Positions 9,358 to 17,346 of a DNA stretch of 64,000 nucleotides are shown piece by piece. Made by a program: the position numbers and the translations under genes. Under the pieces are notes generated by a model, which was not told the DNA's origin, searched no databases, and saw nothing but the letters and a program-made list of their open reading frames with translations. Numbering within the stretch: position 1 is the stretch's first letter; each line of letters begins with the position of its first letter. Origin of the DNA: Corynebacterium sp. 13CS0277 (GTDB lineage: Bacteria > Actinomycetota > Actinomycetes > Mycobacteriales > Mycobacteriaceae); assembly GCF_002994655.1 (NCBI RefSeq), contig NZ_PPDL01000003.1, forward strand, positions 1 through 64,000. The letters are read 5' to 3'.

Positions 9358-9710
9358 GGCCGTAATGTTAGACGATGTTGTGTCATCGGGGCGGTATTGG
9401 ATGCGCTGCTTTCCACGGTGTCCTGGCCTTCGCCGACCAGGATGTGGAGGGCGTGTGGGGTGCTGTGCGGGGCGCTTGTGCACCGTGTGGCAGGGTGCGC
9501 GCCGACGTGTGCGGTGTTTCTGGGGGTTTCCTGTGGATTGCCGCCCGCGCCGTGAGCCGCGTCGCGCGGGCCCCTCTGGGTGCCCGAGAGTGCTGTGGGC
9601 GCCTGGCCGTCCGGCTGGCTGTCCGGCTGGCTGTCCGCCTGGCTGTGTAGTGGCTCTGGGGCGAGTCTCCGGTGGAGCTGTGGGCAGTCGCCCGGCTCAG
9701 CCCTGAAGGC
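9358..9710. other. Intergenic region with a 12-bp minisatellite
   Basis: About 350 bases with no gene. Besides the DUF6542 promoter, it contains three copies of a 12-bp unit at 9609-9644. A weak stem near 9691-9713 may end the AI-2E transcript. Confidence 0.5.
9609..9644. repeat. Three tandem copies of a 12-bp unit
   Basis: GTCCGGCTGGCT at 9609-9620 and 9621-9632, then a copy with one change (GTCCGCCTGGCT) at 9633-9644. A simple minisatellite with no spacer, so not a CRISPR. Confidence 0.85.
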
Positions 9711-11009
9711 TCAGTCGCGCGGCTGCGTCGGCACCTCGGGGGCCTGCGTGGGCTTGGCTGCGGGGTGGTGGGTGCCCGGGGGCGTGGTGGGCGTGGTGGG
9801 GGCCGTGCCGCCGGTCTTCGGGTGGATGTCGTCGGGGTGGGTGGCGCGGTAGAGGTCTTCTGCGTTGATCTCCCCGGTCTTCCAGTCGATGAGCTCGCCG
9901 AGGTAGCGGATGATGACGGCGATCATGGCGGCGACGGGGACGGCGAAAAACGCGCCGGGGATCCCGAACTGGGCGCCGCCCACCGTCACCGACAGCAGCA
10001 CGATGACCGGGTGGAGGTTCATCGCCCGGGACTGCAGCAGCGGGGAGAGCACGTTGCCTTCGAGCTGCTGGACGACGATGACGAGGACGGTGACGATGAT
10101 GGCGTGGGTCATCCCGTGGGAGACGAACGCCACGAGGACGGCGACGAGGCCGGCGACGACTGCGCCGACGATCGGCACGAAGCCCGCGATGAATGTGAGC
10201 GTGGCCAGCGCGAGCGCCATGGGGATGCCGAGCATGACCAGGCCGGCGCCGATGAATACGGCGTCGACGAGGCTGACGAGGGCTTGGGCGCGGATGAAGC
10301 CGCTCAAGGTGTTCCAGCAGCGGGTGAGGACCTCTGCGAGGTGGCGGCCCGCCTTGTGGCCGGTGACGTGGGTGAGCCACGGCAAGAAGCGACTGCCGTC
10401 TTTGAGGAAGAAGAACGTGAGCACCGTGATGACCATAAGGTTGACGATGACGCTGCCCGCCATCCCGAGGCCGGCGAACACCTGCCCGGCGATCAGCCCC
10501 ATGCGTTGCTGCAACCAGGCCGCCCCGTCGCTGAACCAGCGCTCGAGGTCCTCGGCGCGGGCGTTGAGCGGTGGGCCCTGCAGCCACAGCTCCAGCTGCT
10601 GGATGCCCTGCACTGCCTGGTAGTAGAGGGTGTGGCTTTGGCGCACCACGTCCGGGGCGACGAAGAACACCACGGAACCCGCGATGGAGAAACTCGTCAA
10701 GATGACGACCATGGACGCCAGCCCTGCGGGCACACCTGCGCGCCGCAGCCACGCGGTGGGCGTGATGAGCACCGTGGAGATGATGAGCGCCAGCGCCAAC
10801 GGCAGCAGCGCCTGCCCCATGAGCCCGAGCCCCCACCATGCCGCGAAGGCGGTGATGCCGATGACGAGCAGGCGCACGCACCACCACGCGAGTTCTTTCA
10901 CGGCGGCAGCGATGACGTCGGTGCGGTCCACCGTGCCGGGCGCTTCATCAGCCACAGGCACGACAGTGGGACCGCTGGTGTCGTCGTGCGGGGAGGGTGG
11001 GGTAGTCAC
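9711..11009 (-). CDS. AI-2E family transporter (PerM/TqsA-like permease)
   Basis: An integral membrane protein of 432 residues in the AI-2E/UPF0118 family, whose members export or exchange small molecules; the substrate here is unknown. About eight membrane segments are visible, arranged as in the family: two or three before residue 110, then a long soluble segment, then a C-terminal cluster containing FFFLKDGSRFLPW, PIVGAVVAGLVAVLVAF, QLEGNVLSPLLQSRAMNLHP and GIPGAFFAVP. The last ~50 residues are hydrophilic and Thr/Pro-rich. GTG 11009 is preferred: CACAAT lies seven bases upstream and the N-terminus is hydrophilic from there. It matches Rv1101c in the conserved mycobacterial neighbourhood. 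Confidence 0.88.
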   Translation of the reverse strand: MTTPPSPHDDTSGPTVVPVADEAPGTVDRTDVIAAAVKELAWWCVRLLVIGITAFAAWWGLGLMGQALLPLALALIISTVLITPTAWLRRAGVPAGLASMVVILTSFSIAGSVVFFVAPDVVRQSHTLYYQAVQGIQQLELWLQGPPLNARAEDLERWFSDGAAWLQQRMGLIAGQVFAGLGMAGSVIVNLMVITVLTFFFLKDGSRFLPWLTHVTGHKAGRHLAEVLTRCWNTLSGFIRAQALVSLVDAVFIGAGLVMLGIPMALALATLTFIAGFVPIVGAVVAGLVAVLVAFVSHGMTHAIIVTVLVIVVQQLEGNVLSPLLQSRAMNLHPVIVLLSVTVGGAQFGIPGAFFAVPVAAMIAVIIRYLGELIDWKTGEINAEDLYRATHPDDIHPKTGGTAPTTPTTPPGTHHPAAKPTQAPEVPTQPRD

Positions 11010-11242
11010 GCCACCTATTGTGGCACGCCGCACCCGCCGGGCAGTGGCGCACACCACGCCCACGCCCCCTTGGCGGCCCCCAACCCCCGCGCGGCCCGCG
11101 CCCGCCCTGCCCCCGCGCGGCGCCCGGTGCGTGTGTGAGCTTTTTCAGGGTTCCTGCCATGGGGTGGCCGGGTGAGTGCTGGGGTGGCCCGGTGGGCGCC
11201 GTCCCGGGGCGGTCAACTGGTGGGCGCAGGGGCTGCGCAGGC

Positions 11243-11281
11243 AAAAAGACGAGCACCCCGGGGCAGATGCCGGGGTGCTCG
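11243..11281 (-). terminator. Intrinsic terminator of metPS
   Basis: A 12-bp perfect stem (CGAGCACCCCGG and its complement) followed on the minus strand by TCTTTTTG, 40 bases after the metS stop. This is a classic intrinsic terminator. Confidence 0.88.
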
Positions 11282-11320
11282 AGGGGGACTTCACAGTCCT
11301 TGCAGGGGGGTGGGGTGGGT

Positions 11321-11488
11321 TTAGTGCTCTTCGTGTGCGATGAGCACGTCATCCGTGGCGTACTGGGAGGCGCCCAGCACACCGGAGGACTCGTCTGGGT
11401 GGCGGCGCAGCGCCACGATGCTGGCGGCGAGGCCGCCCCAGATGATGACCATGAACAGGACCATCATCATGATGGCGATTCCGGACAT
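11321..11488 (-). CDS. metS: MetS-like small subunit of the methionine/alanine importer
   Basis: A 55-residue protein with one membrane helix (about residues 4-25, SGIAIMMMVLFMVIIWGGLA) and a short charged C-terminus. This matches the MetS small subunit that partners the NSS-family transporter MetP in corynebacteria and is needed for methionine and alanine uptake. Its ATG lies one base after the metP stop, so the two are translationally coupled. A strong terminator follows. Too small for certainty alone, but length, topology and position agree. Confidence 0.88.
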   Translation of the reverse strand: MSGIAIMMMVLFMVIIWGGLAASIVALRRHPDESSGVLGASQYATDDVLIAHEEH

Positions 11489-11489
11489 G

Positions 11490-13130
11490 TTAGTTCTCTC
11501 CCTTCTGTTCAATCGCGAAGCCTGCGGCGCGGGTTTCGGTCGGGGTGTACTTCTGCGGGATGTCGATGGTGCGCTGCAGGTCGGGGTCGACACCGAAGTC
11601 GGAGCCGGGCGGGCCGACGAGGGAGACGTCGCCGCGCCAGGGCACCACGGTCATGATGAGCGAGCCGAGCACCACGATGCCAAGCACGCACCAGCCCCAA
11701 GTGACGACCTGGGTGGTGGAGTAGTCGCCGCCACCGTAGCCCTCGGAGATGAGGGTGCCGAGCTCCTGCAGGAGGGTGTAGCCCAGGACGATGGTGGTGA
11801 CGTTGACGATGCAGATGCGCCACACGGTGCCGACCTGGAAGGAGGACACGGCGTTGAGGTGGAGGGCGAACTCGCCGATGCGGCGCAGGATCCAGTCGAT
11901 GATGATGATCGAGATGAGCGCGACGGCGACGATGCCAACGTTGTTGGTGAACTTGTCCATGATGTCCAAGGTCGCCAGCGCCGAGGTGGTGGAGAACAGG
12001 GCCAGGGACACCAGGGCCATGACGACACCGACGCCCACGGCGGCGGTCTTGCGCGGCAGGTTCAGCTTGTCCTTAATCGCGGAGACCACGACCTCCAGGA
12101 GGGAGAACATGGAGGTGAAGCCGGCCACCGTGAGGGAGCCGAAGAACAGGGTGCCGAAGATGGCGCCCAACGGCATGTTGTTGATGATCGTCGGGAAGGC
12201 GATGAACGCCAGGCCGATGCCGGAGGACACGACCTCGTCGACGGGGACGTTCTGCTGGGTGGACATGAAGCCCAGGGCGGAAAACACGCCAATGCCGGCG
12301 AGCACCTCGAAGGAGGAGTTCGCGAAACCGGTGACCAGGCCGGTGCCGGTGAGGTTGGTGCGCGGCTTCAGGTAGGAGGAGTAGGTCAGCATGATGCCGA
12401 ACGCCACCGACAGGGAGAAGAAGATCTGGCCGTAGGCGGCAACCCACACGCCCGGCTTCCGCAGCGCGGACCAGTCGGGGGTGAACAGGGCGTCCAGGCC
12501 GCGCCCGGAGCCCGGCAGGAACACGGCCTGCAGCACCACGATGATGAACAGCACCACGAGGATCGGCATGAAGATCTTCGCCATCTTGCCGATGCCCTCG
12601 TCGACGCCCATCGCCAGCACCGCGATCGCGACGGCCCACACCAGGGCCAGGACGATGGCGATCTGCGCGACGATGGAGGTGGAGAACACCTGGTCGCTTT
12701 CCAGCTTGAGGAAGTCGGAGAAGAAGTAGGTGTTCGGGTCCTCACCCCAGGCCTTCGTGAAGGACTTCACGGTGTACAGGCCCGCCCACGCGATGATCGC
12801 CGCGTAGTAGATGGTGATGAAGAAGCAGATGCCGACCTGGATCCAGCCGACAGGTTCCGCCCAGCTCTTGATGCGGCGGAACGCCAGGGGCGCGGAGCCG
12901 CGGTAGCGGTGGCCCAGGGCGTAGTCGAGGAACAGCAGCGGGATGCCCGCGGTGAGCAGGGCGATGATGTAGGGCACCAGGAAGGCGCCGCCGCCGTTGT
13001 CGTAGGCGACGTACGGGAAACGCCAAATGTTACCCAGACCCACGGCGGAACCGATGGCGGCCAGCAGGAAGGCCAGACGGGAGGAAAACACTTCGCGGCG
13101 TGGTGACGCGGTGGCGGTCGAAGACGACAT
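11490..13130 (-). CDS. metP: Sodium-dependent methionine/alanine transporter (NSS family)
   Basis: A 546-residue secondary transporter of the neurotransmitter:sodium symporter fold with about twelve membrane segments. The first helix carries the family signature SAVGLGNIWRFPYVAYDNGGGAF, which forms the sodium and substrate site; PLLFLDYALGHRYRG follows. Further landmarks are SSGIGLAFIAFPTIINNMP, FFGSLTVAGFTSMFSLLEV and the hydrophilic C-terminal tail. With metS immediately downstream it forms the MetPS methionine/alanine uptake system described in Corynebacterium glutamicum. ATG 13130 opens the conserved N-terminus (RREVFSSRLAFLLAAIGSAVG). Substrate assignment rests on the metS pairing. Confidence 0.92.
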   Translation of the reverse strand: MSSSTATASPRREVFSSRLAFLLAAIGSAVGLGNIWRFPYVAYDNGGGAFLVPYIIALLTAGIPLLFLDYALGHRYRGSAPLAFRRIKSWAEPVGWIQVGICFFITIYYAAIIAWAGLYTVKSFTKAWGEDPNTYFFSDFLKLESDQVFSTSIVAQIAIVLALVWAVAIAVLAMGVDEGIGKMAKIFMPILVVLFIIVVLQAVFLPGSGRGLDALFTPDWSALRKPGVWVAAYGQIFFSLSVAFGIMLTYSSYLKPRTNLTGTGLVTGFANSSFEVLAGIGVFSALGFMSTQQNVPVDEVVSSGIGLAFIAFPTIINNMPLGAIFGTLFFGSLTVAGFTSMFSLLEVVVSAIKDKLNLPRKTAAVGVGVVMALVSLALFSTTSALATLDIMDKFTNNVGIVAVALISIIIIDWILRRIGEFALHLNAVSSFQVGTVWRICIVNVTTIVLGYTLLQELGTLISEGYGGGDYSTTQVVTWGWCVLGIVVLGSLIMTVVPWRGDVSLVGPPGSDFGVDPDLQRTIDIPQKYTPTETRAAGFAIEQKGEN

Positions 13131-13581
13131 GCGTGGCCAGCCTTTCTCGAAAAAGTGATAAGGGAAAGTTCGTCGGTGTGCTCTCCTCGCTGCACGCCCA
13201 CGGGGTGGGTGTGGCGAGGGGCGCTAGGCGGGGGCGGTGCGGGTGGCCTGCGTTTCTGTGGAGGTCACTCAGGCCAATGCCAGCAGTTTCCCAGCTAGTG
13301 AAATCACAATAGCAAAGCCGTTCCACTCTATGGAATAGTTTGTGGGAAAAGTTCACCCCCGCAGCCACAAAACGCCAGTTCAACGAGCATGCGCATCATC
13401 CGAACAGGGGGCCACGCGCGCGACCCGCGTGCGCGAGCACGTCGCAGAGCACATCGCGCACACCCGGTGCGTGCACCCGCAGTGACGCGGCCGGAGTGCA
13501 CGCCCCCGAACCCCACCCCGGCCCGCCTGTGGGGGTGCGCGGCGCGGGCGGGCAGGCGGCGACTTGATAGGATTGCCCACC
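13131..13581. other. Divergent promoter region metP / ychF
   Basis: 450 bases with no gene. An imperfect palindrome at 13294-13313 (GCTAGTGA-AA-TCACAATAGC) lies upstream of metP and could be an operator. The ychF -10 box is at 13568-13573. An AT-richer patch at about 13290-13350 probably holds the metP promoter. Confidence 0.45.
13568..13573 (+). promoter_or_regulatory. -10 box of ychF (leaderless start)
   Basis: TAGGAT ends eight bases before GTG 13582, which fixes that codon as a leaderless start. Confidence 0.55.
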
Positions 13582-14661
13582 GTGAGCCTTACTCTTGGAA
13601 TCGTCGGCCTGCCCAACGTGGGCAAGTCCACTCTTTTTAACGCCCTGACCCGTAACGACGTCCTGGCGGCGAACTACCCCTTCGCCACCATCGAGCCCAA
13701 CGTGGGCCTCGTGGAGCTCCCCGACGAGCGGCTGGTGAAGCTCGCCGAGATCTTCGGCTCTGAGCGCATCCTGCCCGCCACCGTCTCCTTCGTCGACATC
13801 GCCGGCATCGTCAAGGGCGCCTCCGAGGGCGAAGGCCTGGGCAATAAGTTCCTCGCCAACATCCGCGAAGCCGACGCCATCTGCCAGGTCGTCCGCGCCT
13901 TCGCCGACGACGACGTCATCCACGTCGACGGCCGCGTCGACCCCCGCAGCGACATCTCCGTCATCGAGACTGAGCTCATCCTCGCGGACCTGCAGACCAT
14001 CGAAAAAGCCCTGCCCCGCCTCGAGAAGGAAGCCAAGAAGGACAAGTCCAAGGCCGCTGAGGTGGAGGCCGTGAAGAAGGCCCAGGCGATCCTCGAAGAC
14101 GACCGCACCCTCTTCGCAGCCCAGGACGAGATCGACCTGGCCGACCTGCGGGAGCTGCACCTGCTCACCGCGAAGCCCTTCCTCTACGTGTTCAACTCTG
14201 ACGAAGGGGTGCTCACCGACGAGGCGAAGAAGGACGAACTCCGCGCCCTCGTCGCCCCCGCCGACTGCGTCTTCCTCGACGCCAAGACCGAGACGGAACT
14301 GCTCGAACTGGACGAGGAGGAAGCCCGCGAACTGCTCGAATCCGTCGGCCAGCACGAGCCCGGCCTGCACTCCCTGGCCAAGGCCGGCTTCGCCACCCTC
14401 GGTCTGCAGACCTACCTGACTGCCGGCCCGAAGGAAGCCCGCGCCTGGACCATCCACCAGGGCGATACCGCGCCCCAGGCCGCAGGCGTTATCCACACTG
14501 ACTTCGAGCGCGGCTTCATCAAGGCGGAAATCGTCTCCTTCGACGATCTCGTCGCCGCTGGCTCCATGGTGGAAGCCAAGGCGCAGGGCAAGGTCCGCCA
14601 GGAGGGCAAGGACTACGTCATGGTCGACGGCGACGTGGTCGAGTTCAAGTTCAACGTCTAA
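13582..14661 (+). CDS. ychF: Redox-regulated ribosome-binding ATPase YchF
   Basis: OBG-family P-loop protein that binds ribosomes and prefers ATP to GTP. The 359-residue product has Walker [10 protein letters not shown] at residues 9-17, the switch region [12 protein letters not shown], Walker [21 protein letters not shown], an antiparallel coiled-coil arm around residues 135-175 ([20 protein letters not shown]), and the C-terminal TGS domain ([19 protein letters not shown], ending [12 protein letters not shown]). GTG 13582 is the start because the family N-terminus begins there and a -10 box lies eight bases upstream. Monocistronic, with a strong terminator. Same position as in mycobacteria (Rv1112). 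Confidence 0.97.
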   Translation: MSLTLGIVGLPNVGKSTLFNALTRNDVLAANYPFATIEPNVGLVELPDERLVKLAEIFGSERILPATVSFVDIAGIVKGASEGEGLGNKFLANIREADAICQVVRAFADDDVIHVDGRVDPRSDISVIETELILADLQTIEKALPRLEKEAKKDKSKAAEVEAVKKAQAILEDDRTLFAAQDEIDLADLRELHLLTAKPFLYVFNSDEGVLTDEAKKDELRALVAPADCVFLDAKTETELLELDEEEARELLESVGQHEPGLHSLAKAGFATLGLQTYLTAGPKEARAWTIHQGDTAPQAAGVIHTDFERGFIKAEIVSFDDLVAAGSMVEAKAQGKVRQEGKDYVMVDGDVVEFKFNV

Positions 14662-14679
14662 ATACTGCGCACGCAGTGT

Positions 14680-14729
14680 CCGCCTGCTGGGGTTGCATCC
14701 CCGGCAGGCGGTTTCTTTTTTCTTTTCTG
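14680..14729 (+). terminator. Intrinsic terminator of ychF
   Basis: Stem CCGCCTGC/GCAGGCGG with an inner GGGG/CCCC pairing, followed by TTTCTTTTTTCTTTT, 18 bases after the stop. Textbook intrinsic terminator. Confidence 0.93.
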
Positions 14730-15038
14730 CGCGGCGTTGGTTCCGCGGGAGCGGATCCTCACGGCGACTGTGCACGGTCGTCGACACCTCCCGCAGGCGG
14801 CAGCACGTAGTGGATGAAGTGGTCGATGTGTGCAGGTCACGGCCCGATTCGGGGTCGCCGTTATGCTGACAGTCACGCGGCCGCACGCAGCGACGACGAT
14901 ACGCGTCCCTCGCAGACCAGGCCTCAACCGCGAGGTCCTCGTACGCCTCGAGGGCCGTGGGGCGCTGCTGCGGCACAGATGACGGGTGGCGGTGCGGGGC
15001 GCACCTGCTACCCACCACACGACGGGGAGGAACACACG
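14730..15038. other. Region upstream of hipA; possible decayed minus-strand frame
   Basis: No intact gene, and no HipB-type antitoxin. On the minus strand, pieces of protein-like sequence appear in two frames (LEAYEDLAVEAWSARDAYRR near 14.95 kb and HIDHFIHYVLPPAGGVDD near 14.8 kb), which might be a frameshifted remnant. I cannot name a family. Confidence 0.3.
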
Positions 15039-16295
15039 ATGACACACACGACGCAGCCAGACCATGACGCGCAGGCCTTGGCGGACGCCCGCAGGAGGGC
15101 TGCCGCACCAGCCGCCCAGGTGCTTCAGCGTGGGATGCCCGTGGGGCGAGTACTGCGGGGAGATACCCACCTGGAGTACCACCCCTTCGGCGACGCCGGC
15201 CGCGGGGACACGACCCCGGGCGGGCGGATTCCCCTGGCCCTGGAGGCGCTCACCGGGCTGCTGCCCGAGGGACCGCGCCGCGAGGTTCTTGCCGCCGCAC
15301 TCGGCTGCGCCGTGGACGATGATCTCGCCCTGCTGTTGGGTGCGGGTGCGGACTTGCTGGGTGACCTCCGCGTGGTGCCCTGGGGCGCAGCGAACGAGGC
15401 CCCGGGCGCAGACAACGACGCCTCTGGTGCGGGTTCGCCGGTGGCGCTGCGCATCGGCGCGCACGCCGACTTCACCGATGTCGGCCGGGCTTACGACCCC
15501 CAGGCCATCCCCGGGGTGCAGCGCAAGTGCTCCGCTGTCCTCGCGGGGAACGACGACCAAGCCGCTGTAGAGGAGCACCCCGTCGATACCGGGGTGCCCG
15601 GCATCCTCAAAGTCGGCGACCCGGACCTGCCGGGGCTCGTCGCCAACGAGGCCCGCCATCTCGCGGTGGCACGCACCGAATTACACATTCCAGTGGCGGA
15701 CTGCATCGTCCTGCACGACGTGGCCGGCACTCCGGGACTGTATCTGCCGCGCTTCGACCGGCAGCACCTCGACGGCACGGTGGTGGCGCTGCCACACTAC
15801 GACGGCGCGGCGGTGCTGGGGATTGACTCCGCCGACAAGTACGAGGTGCCGACGGAGACCCTCATCAGCGCGCTCAGCGAGGTGTGCGTGGACCCGGGGG
15901 AGGCTGCCGCGAACCTGTTTACCCAGGTGGCGTACTCCTGGCTGTGCGGCGGCGGTGACCTGCATGCGAAGAACGTGGGCTGCTACGCCCCGCCCGGTGC
16001 TCCCGGGTTTCAGGTCGCACCCCTGTATGACGTGGTGTGCACCGCCATCTACGGGGACATGACGATGGCGCTCTCCATCGGCGGCCGCCGGAAAAACATC
16101 CGCCAACGGCACCTGCTTTCCCTCGCCCAGCAGGTGGGGCTTGAGCAGTCACAGGCATGGGTCCTGCTGCGCCGGGCGCTGGCCGCGGCCCGCATGATCG
16201 ACCTGCGGGCGACGGTGCGTCCTTGTGGCGTCTCCGAGTCGGCGATCTATGGCGCGGAGAGGGAACTGCGCTCCCGCTGGTATGAGGTGGCTTAA
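15039..16295 (+). CDS. HipA-type serine/threonine kinase, orphan toxin-like
   Basis: A 418-residue member of the HipA family, kinases that phosphorylate aminoacyl-tRNA synthetases or other targets and can cause growth arrest. The N-terminal subdomain is seen at residues ~45-115 (LALEALTGLLPEGPRREVLAAALG, DDDLALLLGAGADLLGDL). In the kinase core, GILK places the ATP-binding Lys at 191; VANEARHLAVA, then LYLPRFDR, follow. The catalytic loop GGGDLHAKN puts the catalytic Asp at 307, and the metal-binding APLYDVV has Asp331. All key residues are present, so it is probably active. ATG 15039 has GGGGAGG eight bases upstream. Unlike canonical hipBA there is no HTH antitoxin gene next to it on either side. 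Convergent with the MarR-like gene. Confidence 0.88.
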   Translation: MTHTTQPDHDAQALADARRRAAAPAAQVLQRGMPVGRVLRGDTHLEYHPFGDAGRGDTTPGGRIPLALEALTGLLPEGPRREVLAAALGCAVDDDLALLLGAGADLLGDLRVVPWGAANEAPGADNDASGAGSPVALRIGAHADFTDVGRAYDPQAIPGVQRKCSAVLAGNDDQAAVEEHPVDTGVPGILKVGDPDLPGLVANEARHLAVARTELHIPVADCIVLHDVAGTPGLYLPRFDRQHLDGTVVALPHYDGAAVLGIDSADKYEVPTETLISALSEVCVDPGEAAANLFTQVAYSWLCGGGDLHAKNVGCYAPPGAPGFQVAPLYDVVCTAIYGDMTMALSIGGRRKNIRQRHLLSLAQQVGLEQSQAWVLLRRALAAARMIDLRATVRPCGVSESAIYGAERELRSRWYEVA

Positions 16296-16303
16296 GCTTC
16301 TTA

Positions 16304-16347
16304 GACCTTGACCCGTGGTGGGGGAGAAAAACCCCAGGTGCAAGGTC
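16304..16347. terminator. Imperfect hairpin between hipA-like and marR-like genes
   Basis: GACCTTG at 16304-16310 pairs with CAAGGTC at 16341-16347, and an inner GGGG/CCCC pair encloses GAGAAAAA. The stem is imperfect. Its position between convergent stops suggests a shared terminator. Confidence 0.45.
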
Positions 16348-16425
16348 GGCCCCGGAGTAGAGCCCACCCCGGGGCAGAGCCCATCTGAGGCCACGCCCAC
16401 GAGGCACCGGCCCCGAAGACGCCAC

Positions 16426-17055
16426 CTAGTACATGACGGAGTCGGGGGCGTCCGGGTCGCGCAGCGCGGTTTCGATAATGGCGATGGTGCGGCGCACCGC
16501 CCGCTGATCACCATCGCTGAGGAAGTTAAACGTCGGCGCGAGATAGTTCGCCACCAACTCCCGATGCGCCTGCAGATGCTCCCGACCCGCATCCGTCAGG
16601 TACAGGTTCGTTACCCGCGCATCGTCGCCGATGACCCGCTCCACCAGTCCACTGTTGACCAGGTTGTGGACATGGCGGGTCGCCACCGGCTGGGAACAGG
16701 CATACGCCTTCGCGAACTTGCCGACCCGCAGCCCCGGGTACTGCTCAATGATGGACAGTGCCCGCCAGGTCGCGGCCCGATCGCCGGACAGGGCCTCTCG
16801 GGCCACCCGGCGAATCAACTGGCCCGCCGTAATGACAAGATCGATGGCTAGCTCCCGCGTCGGGGCAGACTCCACGAACTCGTCGGCGTAGATGCTTGCC
16901 GCCGTGTCGGCCAGGTCGACCACGTTGCCCTGGTTGATGGTGTCCGGCTGGTTGGGGGCGCGCTGCACGGGCGGGGTGGGCGCATCCGACTGGTCGCCGG
17001 GGGTGGACACAGGCTTCGTACGCGGGCGGGGAGTGTAGCGGTTACGGCTGCTCAT
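16426..17055 (-). CDS. MarR-family winged-helix transcriptional regulator
   Basis: A 209-residue DNA-binding regulator. The first ~40 residues are hydrophilic and Pro/Gln-rich. The winged helix follows: RALSIIEQYPGLRVGKFAKAYACSQPVATRHVHNLVNSGLVERV (about residues 97-140, helix-turn-helix plus recognition helix), then the wing DDARVTNLYLTDAGREHL. MarR dimers usually sense small molecules or oxidants and repress neighbouring genes; the ligand is not predictable. ATG 17055 is used. A 7-bp inverted repeat (CGTGGAG/CTCCACG, 17120-17141) about 65 bases upstream is a possible autoregulatory operator. Divergent from the glycerate kinase gene, a conceivable target. Confidence 0.85.
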   Translation of the reverse strand: MSSRNRYTPRPRTKPVSTPGDQSDAPTPPVQRAPNQPDTINQGNVVDLADTAASIYADEFVESAPTRELAIDLVITAGQLIRRVAREALSGDRAATWRALSIIEQYPGLRVGKFAKAYACSQPVATRHVHNLVNSGLVERVIGDDARVTNLYLTDAGREHLQAHRELVANYLAPTFNFLSDGDQRAVRRTIAIIETALRDPDAPDSVMY

Positions 17056-17119
17056 GGGCTGAATAAGGGTGAATGTGAAGGAAAGAAAAAAAGGGGTGAA
17101 AAAACAAGAAAGCGACCCG

Positions 17120-17141
17120 CGTGGAGGGGTGAGTCTCCACG
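17120..17141. promoter_or_regulatory. Inverted repeat upstream of the MarR-like gene, possible operator
   Basis: CGTGGAG (17120-17126) and CTCCACG (17135-17141) are separated by eight bases in the divergent region between marR-like and glycerate kinase genes. Size and spacing fit a MarR operator, but no experiment or comparison supports it. Confidence 0.3.
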
Positions 17142-17346
17142 GACGAATCTCTAGCTGTTGATGGTACGCAACCGGAGGTCAACGCGGGGCGGTTTTCGCG
17201 CACGAATTTTCCGCGCACCCGTGGAACCCCAGCATGCAGACCGACGACGCCACGATGGCTGCCGCGACGGCGGGGTGCCCCACAGACAGCGCGGCAGCCC
17301 ATCACCCCCATGCCCAGTGCGCTTAGCTGTCGGTAGCGTGGGGGCT

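Noticed and set aside
9609..9644. Short direct repeats that might be a CRISPR array
   Set aside because: Units are contiguous 12-mers with no spacers and no cas genes nearby.
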